Source: JBBDLF01 sp040879025
GTDB lineage: Bacteria > Pseudomonadota > Gammaproteobacteria > Pseudomonadales > Pseudohongiellaceae
NCBI GenBank assembly: GCA_040879025.1
Contig: JBBDLF010000001.1
Coordinates: forward strand, 1 to 64,000
Direction: 5' to 3'
Length of the DNA: 64,000 nucleotides
Part shown: positions 1 to 8,460 of the stretch, piece by piece
Layout: each line of letters starts with the position of its first letter
Numbering within the stretch: the stretch's first letter is position 1
Program-made: the position numbers and the translations under genes
The notes under the pieces: model-generated
Database searches by the model: none
Told to the model about the DNA's origin: nothing
The model's input: the letters and a program-made list of their open reading frames with translations, nothing else

Positions 1-255
1 CTGATTAATTCTGTACCGCCTCTGCGGAGCCTGTCGCGTGTCGCCGCAAGGCGTCGTGCGCAGGCAATGGCCGTCGCCCTTGGCAAGCACGACAACGCGG
101 CGGCGGCGCGCGACAGGCCCGCCCTTCGGGGCTTCCAGCCGAACCCGGTCTCGGCGTTGCCGTTTTTCGACAGGCCGACGCATGCCTTCAAAACCGCGCC
201 TTGATACCGGATTCGGCTGAAAGCCAGAGGCGGTACAGAATTGATCAGAGGTTCC
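1..255. mobile_element. MITE-like non-autonomous element, copy 1 (left end cut by window edge)
   Basis: This stretch aligns without gaps to the complete element at 6143-6404, with 5 base differences over 255 bp; only its first 7 bp lie outside the window. It ends with an inverted copy of the element's left terminus and is followed by TTAA at 256-259, the likely target duplication. It carries no transposase. Both copies have the same orientation. IS5-group transposases are known to duplicate YTAR targets, and TTAA fits that rule, so mobilisation by an IS5-type enzyme in trans is my inference. Confidence 0.8.
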
Positions 256-338
256 TTAAGTCATTTTTCAGGATTACCCCCTATTGAATTCGCCTCGTCA
301 TTGGGCCATATTAGACGTGGTAATGAGGGTAGCAGGGT

Positions 339-1070
339 ATGAAATCAGGTAGCGCATTTCTTCCATGGGTTACATTGGGCCTTCTCGTTGCAGTTTCCGA
401 TGCAACAGCTGATTTTCCTTCGTTTTCGCTTTCCCCGGACCTGAACGTCACCGCAGCCCAGCTTGCCGGTCTTGACAAGCAGTTCCGGCAAATAGAGGCC
501 ATGGAGGCGAGTTACGGACCCTACGATCACCGCCTGAAGGAAGCACTCAAAGGGATGGGCTTTCAGCTCAAGAGTGTTTCCGATTACCGTGCCGCTCGCG
601 AGGCCTACAAGCGCGCTTTGCACATTTCCCGCGTCAACGAGGGACTGTACAACGGCGGTCAGATCGACATAGTCGAGAAGTTGATTGAGTGCGATGTGGC
701 GATGTCAAACTGGAACCAGGTAGATGAACACTACGGTTATCTGGAACATCTGTATCGCCGGCTCTATCAGGAGGATGACCCGCGTCTTGAAAAAGGATTA
801 CAGAAGATCGTGGCATGGCACATTGATGCAATGAACATCAATGTCGACGGCAAGCAAATTGAACACTTGCGCGCCGCCAACAAACTCTTCAAGTTACGCC
901 TTCGGGTTGCGGAACTCACCCTGAGCGCCGAAGACCCCATGTTCGATTTTCTCAAACGGAATATTGCCGCCAGCGAATACTATCTGTTCCGGGCTTCTGA
1001 TTTAAACCGGGAAATGGAACGTCAGAGCGAGAAAAACAAGCGGGACCGTTATTTCGCTACACTTGATTGA
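339..1070 (+). CDS. Secreted TPR-type hypothetical protein
   Basis: The 243-residue product begins with a signal-peptide-like segment (charged start, hydrophobic residues 8-20, DATA-D cleavage-like site near 25). The rest is helical, with tetratricopeptide-like helix pairs between about residues 45 and 150 (for example the YKRALHISR and YLEHLYRRLY helices) and a strongly charged C-terminus. TPR folds mediate protein contacts; no catalytic motif is visible. The start follows an AGGGT-like ribosome site. The gene stands alone, transcribed toward the convergent RND operon and just downstream of a MITE copy. The periplasmic TPR scaffold reading is inferred and the exact family is not recognised. 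Confidence 0.7.
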   Translation: MKSGSAFLPWVTLGLLVAVSDATADFPSFSLSPDLNVTAAQLAGLDKQFRQIEAMEASYGPYDHRLKEALKGMGFQLKSVSDYRAAREAYKRALHISRVNEGLYNGGQIDIVEKLIECDVAMSNWNQVDEHYGYLEHLYRRLYQEDDPRLEKGLQKIVAWHIDAMNINVDGKQIEHLRAANKLFKLRLRVAELTLSAEDPMFDFLKRNIAASEYYLFRASDLNREMERQSEKNKRDRYFATLD

Positions 1071-1429
1071 GTGATTGAGTCAGTTCCCCGCATGGCTGCA
1101 GAATTCCGACCTTCCATGTCAATCGGTCCATTCCACTGATTCCATTTCGGTGGATGAACGCGGCTTTGAAAGATTATGAGGAAAAAGCGCTAAAGCGGAG
1201 ACTTGAAAGTAGCTCAATGCTTTAGAAAAGGGGGGAACAAAGAAAAACTTTCAAGCTCCGACTTTAGCTGTTTCAGTGTGCAAGTTATCCATAACAGGCA
1301 TCAACTGAAAGTTCGGAAATGTTAGCACAGTATAAATAGTCTGACTACTCCAGCTCATTGTAATTGTCCGTGTTTTTGCCGAACGAACGCTCAATTTTTA
1401 CCGCATCGATTTTTGCGTGTTGCAGTCGA
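1071..1429. other. Convergent intergenic region with a long imperfect inverted repeat
   Basis: No gene is supported here. The main structure is a 23-bp imperfect inverted repeat: arm 1187-1209 (GCGCTAAAGCGGAGACTTGA...) and arm 1248-1270, with a loop of about 38 bp that is rich in A and G. The inner 8 bp (CTTGAAAG/CTTTCAAG) pair perfectly. There is no U-tract, so it is not a textbook terminator, although it lies between two convergent genes and could end transcription from either side or be a degenerate repeat element. A short tandem TGATTGAG duplication lies at the preceding stop codon. Confidence 0.45.
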
Positions 1430-4400
1430 TCAATGTGCCGGAGTGGACTGTGCATCGGAGACTTGCGAATCGCCACGCCCATCATTGCGTACCAACAGTT
1501 CACGGAGCCGAGCCGGCAGGGCAAGCATGGCGGGTGTGACGATCAGAGTCAGGATTGTCGCGAACGAGAGTCCAAAAACGATCGCACTGGCCAAGCTTAC
1601 CCATTGTGAAGTGATAGGTCCGCCTACTTCAATTTCCGCACCGATCAGATCCACAGAAACATGCATGGCCAGGGGTAACAATCCAAAACCGGTAGTAAAT
1701 GTTGTCAAAAACACCGGACGCAGGCGCTGCACCCCGGTATGTACAATTACTTCTTTCAGGGACCAGTCGGGGTGATTGCCCTTGAGGTAATTAAACGTAT
1801 CAATCAGCACTATATTGTTATTCACAATGATCCCCGCAAGCGCCACGATTCCCACTCCGGTGAGAATCACGCTGAAGGTCTGGCCCGTTGTCAACAGCCC
1901 CAGCAAGACTCCGGAAGTGGACATCAGTACCGAGGACAGAATCAGCAAAGCCTGATAGTAACTGTTGAATTGGGTCACCAGCAGTATTGCCATAAGCGCC
2001 AGGGCAAGCGCAAACGCCTGTATCAGAAAGGCGGCAGAGGCTTCCTGTTCTTCGTTGGCACCACGGAAGCGATAAAAGACGCCGGACACGGGTGGGTCGT
2101 TCTCGATCCACTCCGACAGTTCAATGACCTTGTTGTTCGCGACCACGCCGGGGGCCGGGTTGGCGCGAACGTAGACGACACGGTTGCCGTCTACGCGCTG
2201 AATGGAACTCACCTTCTGTCCCGGAACCCGCTCTATGAAACTGCTTAGCGGCACCGGGCCGCTGGCGGTGCCGATACGTATGGTGCCTAATTGGTCCAGG
2301 CCGCGATACTCCTGCGGATAACGGATGCGAATATCCACTTCTTCTTCTGTATCATCAGGTCGGTAATCCCCCATCATGACGCCATTGGTCATCAATTGTA
2401 TTGCGGTGCCGATTTCAGTGATGCTGGCGCCCATCATGGCCGCCCGGGCGCGATCAACCCGGATTTCCCATTCAATGCCGGGAATAGGCATGGTGTCATC
2501 GATATCAATCAGCCCTGTCATTGTATTGGTCATATGGTTACGTACGCGCTCGCCCTCGGCAAAGAGCAATTCCAGATCGTCACCATACAGTTCCAGCTGT
2601 ATTTGTTTGCCCACGGGCGGGCCCTGTTCAATCGTGGCCACTTCCGCCTTGACCCCGGGGATATTATTGATGGATTCCCGATACAGGTTTTCCATTTCAA
2701 ACCCGTCCAGTTCACGATCGCGTCTGTCGGTAAACTCTACAAAAATGGTACCGATCAGGTCGGGAGCCGCTCCCTGTCCACCACCACCGGTCTGGCCTCC
2801 GGCGCCAGACTGGGTAATGATGTTCTTGTAATTACCGTGGACATCAATGCGTCTTTCCACATCCAACATCATGTCGCGGATTTCCACCGGGGAGAAATTG
2901 CCTCGCGCAAATACCTGAACCTGGGTAAAGTTGGGCTCAACGGCGGTAAAAAACTCCATGCCCCTGCCGAACACCGCATACAGAGTAACGATGCTTGCCA
3001 GCCCTGCGATGCTGGACACGAAAACAATGATGGGTCGGCTTACCGCAGCCTCAAGCACTCCGGCATAGACTCCCGTTATTCCACCGACTTTGTGCGGGTC
3101 GCCTTCCTCAAGTGCCTTGAGTTTTTTTGCCGCCTCGGTATCGGCGCGTCTTGACGTACCCAACAGGGCACCGAGCGTGGGGGCAAACAGCAACGCGTAC
3201 ATCAGTGAGCCGACCAGTACCGAGAAAACGGTGATGGGCAGATACCTCATGAATTCACCGGCCACGCCAGGCCAGAACATTATCGGCAGGAATGCGGCCA
3301 GGGTGGTCGCGGTGGAGGCCAGAATGGGCCAGAACATGCGGTTCACCGCCTCGCGGTAGGCTTCTCTGCTGTCGAGGCCTTCAGCCATTTTCCGGTCAGC
3401 AAACTCCACCATCACGATGGCGCCATCGATCAACATACCGAGGCCGAGCAGCAGGCCGAAAATGACCATGAAGTTATAGGTGAAACCCAGCATGGAAATA
3501 ATGATGAACGCGAACAGGAACGAGAACGGAACAGCGAGCGTAACCAGCATCCCCGAACGCACACCCACGGACGCGATAACAACGATCAACACCAGGACCA
3601 TAGCCGTGGCTATGTTTCCCTGCAGGCCCATGTTCTGTTCAATTACCAGCGGCGCGGAATTGTTGAGATACGCAATGGTCACCGCCGGAGGCAGGGAAGG
3701 AAGCATTCTCTGAACGATGGCATCAATGGATTCCATCGCTTCAATCAGGTTGGCCCCCTTGCGTTTTTCAATGTTTAACGAGATCGCCTGACTGCCGTTC
3801 GCATACGAAAAGCGTGTGGCATCCTTGAAGGTACGCCGTACCTCAGCGACATCGCTGACGGTGAGCACCCCCATTTCATTCGACGCAATGGGCAGTTCAT
3901 ACAAATCATTGGCGGTTTCAATGAGGCCCGGCACCTTGACTGAAAAGCTGCCTTGCCCGGTGTCAACGGCACCCGCCGGAATCAGGCGGTTATTGGAGGT
4001 CACCGCCTGTACAATCTGTGAGTTGCTCACGCCGTAGGTTTCGAGTTGCGCTGGATCCACGACCGCTTCCAGCAGTTCCTCTCGGTTGCCCACCATTTGC
4101 GCTTCCAGAACATGGGGCAGCGTTTCGATTTCCCTTTGCAAGTCCTGGGCGACCCTCAGCAATACCCGTTCCGGCACATTTTCGCCACCTATCGCAATCT
4201 GTACGATGGGGGCCTGGGCGGCGGAGACTTCCTGGATGATGGGTTCCTCGGTGGACTGGGGGAAGCGTGCCTTGGCGCGGTTCATGGCCTCGCGTACTTC
4301 CATCAGGGCGTCGCCGATATCGTAACTGATATCAAATTCAGTGATTACCGTAGCCGCGCCTTCGCTGGAAAATGAACTGACCTCGATGATACCGTCAACG

Positions 4401-4618
4401 GTTTTAAGTTCCACTTCAGCCGGTTTGGAGAGCAGTCGTTCGGCGTCTGTCGGCGAGATTCCCTCGTGTAGTATCGTGGTAACGATTACCGGCACTGTCA
4501 CATCGGGATTAAGCTCCACCGGAATTGTCGTGTAAGCCACGAAGCCGGTCGCCATGATGGCGGCAAATAGACTCAGGGTTGTTCGTGCCTTGGTGATCGC
4601 TACATCCAGGTAACGCAT
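1430..4618 (-). CDS. RND-family efflux permease (HAE-1/AcrB-like)
   Basis: At 1062 residues this has full RND length and layout: TM1 near residues 10-30, a large periplasmic porter region, a central membrane bundle (about 335-480), a second periplasmic loop and a C-terminal bundle (about 870-1040). RND pumps export drugs or other amphiphiles using proton motive force. The TM4 signature reads GMLIDGAIVMVE, so the first aspartate of AcrB's DD pair is present while the second is glycine. The TM10 position equivalent to AcrB Lys940 sits in GIIVNNNIVLID, an asparagine-rich version found in many HAE relatives. The adaptor gene lies 15 bp upstream and forms an operon with it. No outer-membrane channel gene is nearby, so a shared TolC is likely. 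Substrate unknown. Confidence 0.93.
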   Translation of the reverse strand: MRYLDVAITKARTTLSLFAAIMATGFVAYTTIPVELNPDVTVPVIVTTILHEGISPTDAERLLSKPAEVELKTVDGIIEVSSFSSEGAATVITEFDISYDIGDALMEVREAMNRAKARFPQSTEEPIIQEVSAAQAPIVQIAIGGENVPERVLLRVAQDLQREIETLPHVLEAQMVGNREELLEAVVDPAQLETYGVSNSQIVQAVTSNNRLIPAGAVDTGQGSFSVKVPGLIETANDLYELPIASNEMGVLTVSDVAEVRRTFKDATRFSYANGSQAISLNIEKRKGANLIEAMESIDAIVQRMLPSLPPAVTIAYLNNSAPLVIEQNMGLQGNIATAMVLVLIVVIASVGVRSGMLVTLAVPFSFLFAFIIISMLGFTYNFMVIFGLLLGLGMLIDGAIVMVEFADRKMAEGLDSREAYREAVNRMFWPILASTATTLAAFLPIMFWPGVAGEFMRYLPITVFSVLVGSLMYALLFAPTLGALLGTSRRADTEAAKKLKALEEGDPHKVGGITGVYAGVLEAAVSRPIIVFVSSIAGLASIVTLYAVFGRGMEFFTAVEPNFTQVQVFARGNFSPVEIRDMMLDVERRIDVHGNYKNIITQSGAGGQTGGGGQGAAPDLIGTIFVEFTDRRDRELDGFEMENLYRESINNIPGVKAEVATIEQGPPVGKQIQLELYGDDLELLFAEGERVRNHMTNTMTGLIDIDDTMPIPGIEWEIRVDRARAAMMGASITEIGTAIQLMTNGVMMGDYRPDDTEEEVDIRIRYPQEYRGLDQLGTIRIGTASGPVPLSSFIERVPGQKVSSIQRVDGNRVVYVRANPAPGVVANNKVIELSEWIENDPPVSGVFYRFRGANEEQEASAAFLIQAFALALALMAILLVTQFNSYYQALLILSSVLMSTSGVLLGLLTTGQTFSVILTGVGIVALAGIIVNNNIVLIDTFNYLKGNHPDWSLKEVIVHTGVQRLRPVFLTTFTTGFGLLPLAMHVSVDLIGAEIEVGGPITSQWVSLASAIVFGLSFATILTLIVTPAMLALPARLRELLVRNDGRGDSQVSDAQSTPAH

Positions 4619-4633
4619 AATTCGTCCGCCCGT

Positions 4634-5758
4634 CTATCGGTTGCCGGTAGACCAGTTATAGTCGCTTTGAACTTGTTGGCCGGGAAATACGATTTCCTGT
4701 CCATGGGTAATCAGATTGACTTGTTCGGGCAAGCCCGTTACCCAGATACCCGGATTCAGCTGATTGGTTTCATCGCCGATGATGTTGATGGTGGCGAAAC
4801 CCACCGTGTTGGTGTTGTCGAGAATTTTAACGCCTATTTGACCGGCATCGTTCAAGGTCAGCGCCGATGCGGGAATCAGATGAGCCTCGACTTCCTCCGC
4901 ATCGACCAGAATTTCTGATGTAATGCCGTCACGAATGATAACGCCATCAGTTTCCAGTTCAACTTCAATACGGTAGCTGCGGGACACCGGATCAGCGGAA
5001 CGGGACAGATAGGTAACCTCGCCGGATACTCTCTCTCCCGTCAGTAATTCCGAACTGGCCTTCGCTCCCTGCCTGACCTTGCCGATTTCCTGTTCAGAGA
5101 CCAGACCGACCAGCAGCATCGGCGTGTCATCCATCACTGTGGCGCAAACGCCACCCCGTTCGAGCAGATCGCCGATATCAACGGGACGGGTTTCCATGAC
5201 ACCGTCAAACGGAGCGCGAATGCGGGTGTTTTCCAGAGCGAGTCTGGCGCGGTCCACAGCCGCTGCCGCCGCATCCCGGGCGGCCTTGTTCTGGGCGATA
5301 TTGACCTGCGACTGCAAACCGCGGGCCTGCAAGTCAAGCGCGGCCTGATACTCCAATTCCGCCTGTTCCTGACGGCTCAAGGCTTCCTGCAGTTCCGCTT
5401 CTCGATTGTCCAGGGCGATTTCGCAGAGAATATCGCCCTGGCTCACTCGGGAGCCACGTTGTACCGGCGTGGCGGCAATGCGGCCACTCTGTTCAGCGCG
5501 CACCTCAACGGTGCGGATTGCCTGGGTGCGCCCGCGAATTCGTATGCGTTCGACGTAAGTACGAGCATCCAGTGTGGAGGCGCGCACGGTGAAATCGGCA
5601 TTTTCATCAGTTATCGATTCGTCGGCCGGCAACACCACTACGGTTTCACCCGACGACATGTTGGTATCATCGCTGGTACCATCCGAAGATCTTGGCACCA
5701 GCATCCAGACAACCACGACCGCGCTGATAGCCAACGCGACAACATGCTGTGTTTTCAC
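4634..5758 (-). CDS. RND efflux adaptor (membrane fusion protein)
   Basis: The product, 374 residues from the GTG at 5758, has one N-terminal membrane anchor (about residues 5-20), then the split lipoyl half-motifs (VRAEQSGRIAATPVQRGSRV and IRAPFDGVMETRPVDIGD) flanking a helical hairpin of about 70 residues, and beta-barrel and membrane-proximal domains. It would join the inner-membrane permease to an outer-membrane channel. I chose GTG 5758 because GGGAG lies about 7 nt upstream; an in-frame ATG at 5821 would add 21 polar residues before the anchor and lacks a good ribosome site. It is first in the operon with the permease 15 bp downstream. Confidence 0.9.
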   Translation of the reverse strand: MKTQHVVALAISAVVVVWMLVPRSSDGTSDDTNMSSGETVVVLPADESITDENADFTVRASTLDARTYVERIRIRGRTQAIRTVEVRAEQSGRIAATPVQRGSRVSQGDILCEIALDNREAELQEALSRQEQAELEYQAALDLQARGLQSQVNIAQNKAARDAAAAAVDRARLALENTRIRAPFDGVMETRPVDIGDLLERGGVCATVMDDTPMLLVGLVSEQEIGKVRQGAKASSELLTGERVSGEVTYLSRSADPVSRSYRIEVELETDGVIIRDGITSEILVDAEEVEAHLIPASALTLNDAGQIGVKILDNTNTVGFATINIIGDETNQLNPGIWVTGLPEQVNLITHGQEIVFPGQQVQSDYNWSTGNR

Positions 5759-6142
5759 TTGTTTCTCCCGAGTTCCTTTATTGGGTCCAAACTCTCGTTC
5801 CTGAAGAATATAAGAACGCAATCACGAACTATTTTGTTACTGCACACACCCTGAAAAGCGGGTGCGCATTCCATGACAAGGCCGGCATCCGCCAGCCCCG
5901 GCTCAGGGTCGCTCAGTGTCGATCCCGATAATGAATGCCAGTCTTGGTTTGCGGAGATAGCCTGCGTTGGGGTGTGCGGTTCAAGCTTGCCGGCCCATGC
6001 TCCTGCGCGGTCCGTTGCACCGCAATTCAAGTGTTACGTATTGTAACCAAGCTTTGGCCGATTGCAATCGGAAAAGCGGGAGGAAACCAGGTTTTTGGGA
6101 TAAACGGTGGATAGGAGTTAGTTACTGATTCTGATACATTAA
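5759..6142 (-). promoter_or_regulatory. Leader/promoter region of the RND operon with two dyad sites
   Basis: This gap between the efflux operon and the second MITE has no convincing gene. It contains GTTAC-N5-GTAAC at 6033-6047 and the perfect 14-bp palindrome CCGATTGCAATCGG at 6058-6071, 10 bp apart. Paired dyads upstream of an efflux operon are compatible with a TetR- or MarR-like repressor site, but no regulator gene is adjacent, so the assignment is weak. The left end of the MITE at 6143 lies just beyond these sites, with TTAA at 6139-6142 as its target duplication. Confidence 0.3.
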
Positions 6143-6404
6143 GGAACCTCTGATCAATTCTGTACCGCCTCTGCGGAGCCTGTCGCGTGTCGCCGCAAGG
6201 CGTCGTGCGCAGGCAATGGCCGTCGCCCTTGGCAAGCACGACAACGCGGCGGCGGCGCGCGACAGGCCCGCCCTTCGGGGCTTCCAGCCGAACCCGGTCT
6301 CGGCGTTGCAGTTTTTCGACAGGCCGATGCATGCCTTCAAAACTGCGCCTTGATACCGGATTCGGCTGAAAGCCAGAGACGGTACAGAATTGATCAGAGG
6401 TTCC
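6143..6404. mobile_element. MITE-like non-autonomous element, copy 2 (complete, 262 bp)
   Basis: The element is bounded by a 31-bp terminal inverted repeat with one mismatch, starting GGAACCTCTGATCAATTCTG on both strands, and flanked on both sides by TTAA (6139-6142 and 6405-6408). The GC-rich interior has nested complementary blocks (CTGTCGCG near 6178 and CGCGACAG near 6258) and no credible transposase. It is about 98 percent identical to the copy at the window start. The 4-bp TTAA duplication and the size fit a MITE mobilised by an IS5-group transposase (target rule YTAR); the family assignment is inferred. It sits between the RND operon promoter and the SDR gene and could affect either. 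Confidence 0.85.
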
Positions 6405-6459
6405 TTAAGTAATTCGCTGGATCGGCGCGGATGTCGGCTTGATCAGTTTGGAGAACAAC

Positions 6460-7251
6460 ATGAAAAATATTTCAGGAAAAGTTGCCATTGTGACCGGATC
6501 CAGCAGTGGTGTCGGGGCGGCAACCGCCAATTTGCTTGCTGCTTCCGGCTGTCACGTGGCAATCAATTTCAGTCGCAGCGAAGAATCGGCGCAGGCGGTG
6601 GCCCGGTCTTGTGAAAAGCATGGCGTGGAGACAGTGGTGTGCCGCGCAAATGTGGCCGAAGATGGAGATTGTCAGCGCCTGGTTAATGCCGCCATTGAGA
6701 AGTGGGGGCAGGTCGATATACTGGTAAATAATGCCGGGACCACCAAGTTCTGTGACCATCATCAGTTGGATGGTCTGGATGCAGTGGATTTTCAGCGCAT
6801 TTACTCGGTGAACGTTGTCGGCGTTTACCAAATGACCCGGGCTGTTCATCGCCACCTTGAGAATACGGATCGAAACGGCGATGTCGTCAATGTCGCATCC
6901 ACCGCTGCGATTACGGGTATAGGCAGTTCCGTGGCCTATGCGGCTTCCAAAGGCGCGCTGGTTACCATGACCCTGTCACTGGCCCGCGCCCTCGGGCCGA
7001 AGTTGCGCATCAACGCGGTATGTCCCGGTTTTATTCAGGGTGACTGGCTGCGAAAAGGTCTGGGCGACGAAGTTTACGAAAGGTTCATGGCTCAGAATGA
7101 GCAAAGCGCGCCGCTTGGTGTAACGGCGACCGCCGAAACCGTGGCCGAGGCGATTCTGCATTTTATTGTCGGGCCGCAGATAGTGACCGGAGAGACTCTG
7201 ATCGTCGATGGTGGCAGGCATCTTACCCAGACGCCTCTGACTCGCCGTTAG
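6460..7251 (+). CDS. Short-chain dehydrogenase/reductase (SDR)
   Basis: This is a classical SDR of 263 residues. It shows the nucleotide-binding TGSSSGVG motif at residues 12-19, NNAG at 90-93, a serine at 147, and the YxxxK catalytic pair Y160/K164 in YAASK. The C-terminal VDGG is typical of FabG-like and 3-hydroxyacyl or sugar-alcohol reductases. It is cytoplasmic, uses NAD(P)H, and the substrate cannot be read from sequence. The ATG at 6460 has GGAGAA 7-8 nt upstream; an in-frame TTG at 6439 is less likely. The upstream MITE ends only 55 bp before the start, so its promoter may lie in or against the element. Confidence 0.9.
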   Translation: MKNISGKVAIVTGSSSGVGAATANLLAASGCHVAINFSRSEESAQAVARSCEKHGVETVVCRANVAEDGDCQRLVNAAIEKWGQVDILVNNAGTTKFCDHHQLDGLDAVDFQRIYSVNVVGVYQMTRAVHRHLENTDRNGDVVNVASTAAITGIGSSVAYAASKGALVTMTLSLARALGPKLRINAVCPGFIQGDWLRKGLGDEVYERFMAQNEQSAPLGVTATAETVAEAILHFIVGPQIVTGETLIVDGGRHLTQTPLTRR

Positions 7252-7334
7252 GGAGCCGGCGAATCGGTTCAAGGGGCAAGTGATAGAGCGCCCGAAACCA
7301 TTCAGCGCTTGCGCGGGGGTCATAAAGGTCAGCG

Positions 7335-7799
7335 GTGACCAGTAATGACCCGGTCTTAGGGAGATGTGCTGAAGTGTACGGATTTGCACGCGGTTATCTG
7401 GTATTTTTTCTTCTGGTCCACGGCTTGTTTTACGCCTGGCTCACCTGGTTGTTTATAACCGATGCTCCGACCTGGTTTGCCCGTTTGCAGATCGAACTCG
7501 ATTCCGCCGTGGGCTACACCGAACTCTATGCTCTTTACCGTGGTTATATGGCTGCGGTGAGTGTGTTTTTTCTGTCAGCACTGGTAGTGGACAAGCTCGT
7601 CCCCGGCGTGACCTGGTTTGCCTTTTTGACAGCGTTCGGACTGGTGCTGGTCCGGGGATGGCGCATTTTCAGGGAAGACGTGTACAACGATCTGATGCTG
7701 CAACTGTTCATGGTGGAATGCCTGGGGTTGGCTGCTGCGATTATCGCCCTGTATTGCCTTTACTGGATTTCAATCCGTCGCCGCAACCCGTATATCTAG
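7335..7799 (+). CDS. Four-helix membrane protein of unknown function
   Basis: The 154-residue protein has hydrophobic segments at about residues 17-41, 66-84, 91-107 and 120-145, the last ending in the basic tail SIRRRNPYI. This gives four membrane helices with a positively charged C-terminal end. No family is recognised. Translation starts at GTG 7335. The stop codon TAG lies within CTAG (7796-7799), which is also the left target duplication of the 56-bp palindromic element that follows immediately. The insertion therefore fell exactly at the stop codon without changing the protein. Confidence 0.7.
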   Translation: MTSNDPVLGRCAEVYGFARGYLVFFLLVHGLFYAWLTWLFITDAPTWFARLQIELDSAVGYTELYALYRGYMAAVSVFFLSALVVDKLVPGVTWFAFLTAFGLVLVRGWRIFREDVYNDLMLQLFMVECLGLAAAIIALYCLYWISIRRRNPYI

Positions 7800-7855
7800 G
7801 GAACCTCTGATCAATTCTGTACCGCAGAGGCGGTACAGAATTGATCAGAGGTTCC
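7800..7855. mobile_element. Minimal 56-bp palindromic MITE derivative
   Basis: Two perfect 26-bp inverted arms (starting GGAACCTCTGATCAATTC) are joined by 4 bp, AGAG. The arms match the terminal repeats of the 262-bp element at 6143-6404, so this is a copy reduced to its ends. CTAG flanks both sides (7796-7799 and 7856-7859), again fitting a YTAR target. It lies between convergent genes. Its transcript would form a very stable hairpin on either strand and could work as a bidirectional barrier to transcription or exonucleases, though it lacks a U-tract. Confidence 0.85.
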
Positions 7856-7893
7856 CTAGCCTCCGCCGTTTTGCACAGGTAAATTGCCTGTGG

Positions 7894-8460
7894 TTATTTG
7901 GCCACTGGTTTTTTCTGCAACTTGCGCTGCAAGGTGCGCCGATGCATTTTCAGTTGTCGTGCCGTGGCTGAAATATTGCCATCGTTCTCCATCAATACCT
8001 TCTGTATATGCTCCCACTCCAGGCGCCTGACCGACATGGGCTCCTGCAAGTTTTCAGTGCCTTCGCTGTGACTGTCACCCATCAGCAATGCGGCGAGTAT
8101 TTCATTCAGGTCGGCGGGTTTGGCCAGGTAATTATCCGCTCCCAGTTTCATGGCTTCGACCGCGGTGGTTATGCTGGCGTATCCGGTCAGCACCAGAATT
8201 CTGATTTTCTCATTGCGCTGTTTCAACTGGGGAATCAACGCCAGGGAAGACTGGCCACCCAGATTCAAATCCAGAATGGCGTAGACATAGCTTTCCTTTG
8301 CGATCAGTTCCTCGGCGGCTTCGCGCGAGTCTGCCGTCGACACCTGATACTCGCGTTGATTCAGTGCATGGGCCATGATCCGGGCGAAGACAGGGTCATC
8401 TTCCACGAGCAGAATGGACAACTCATCCGTGGTCACACCACTGACCGCAGTGCTACTCAC
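7894..8460 (-). CDS. regA: RegA/PrrA-like response regulator
   Basis: The 188-residue protein has a receiver domain (acidic pair D21/D22, phospho-acceptor D64 in AILDLNLGG, conserved lysine K114 in YLAKP) and, after a linker, a Fis-type helix-turn-helix (about residues 145-182) ending HRRTLQRKLQKKP, the hallmark of RegA/PrrA/ActR regulators. These control respiration and other energy genes in response to redox state. It overlaps the upstream histidine kinase by 4 bp, so the pair is translationally coupled. The target genes are not evident in this window. I am confident of the family and less sure of the physiological signal. Confidence 0.88.
   Translation of the reverse strand: MSSTAVSGVTTDELSILLVEDDPVFARIMAHALNQREYQVSTADSREAAEELIAKESYVYAILDLNLGGQSSLALIPQLKQRNEKIRILVLTGYASITTAVEAMKLGADNYLAKPADLNEILAALLMGDSHSEGTENLQEPMSVRRLEWEHIQKVLMENDGNISATARQLKMHRRTLQRKLQKKPVAK

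Noticed and set aside
38..220. 60-codon frame within the MITE, also present at 6187-6369
   Set aside because: It is arginine- and serine-rich, its substitutions between copies change residues freely, and it resembles no transposase; best read as non-coding element interior.
2291..3154. 287-codon open frame antisense to the RND permease
   Set aside because: Opposite a conserved permease; no recognisable protein features.
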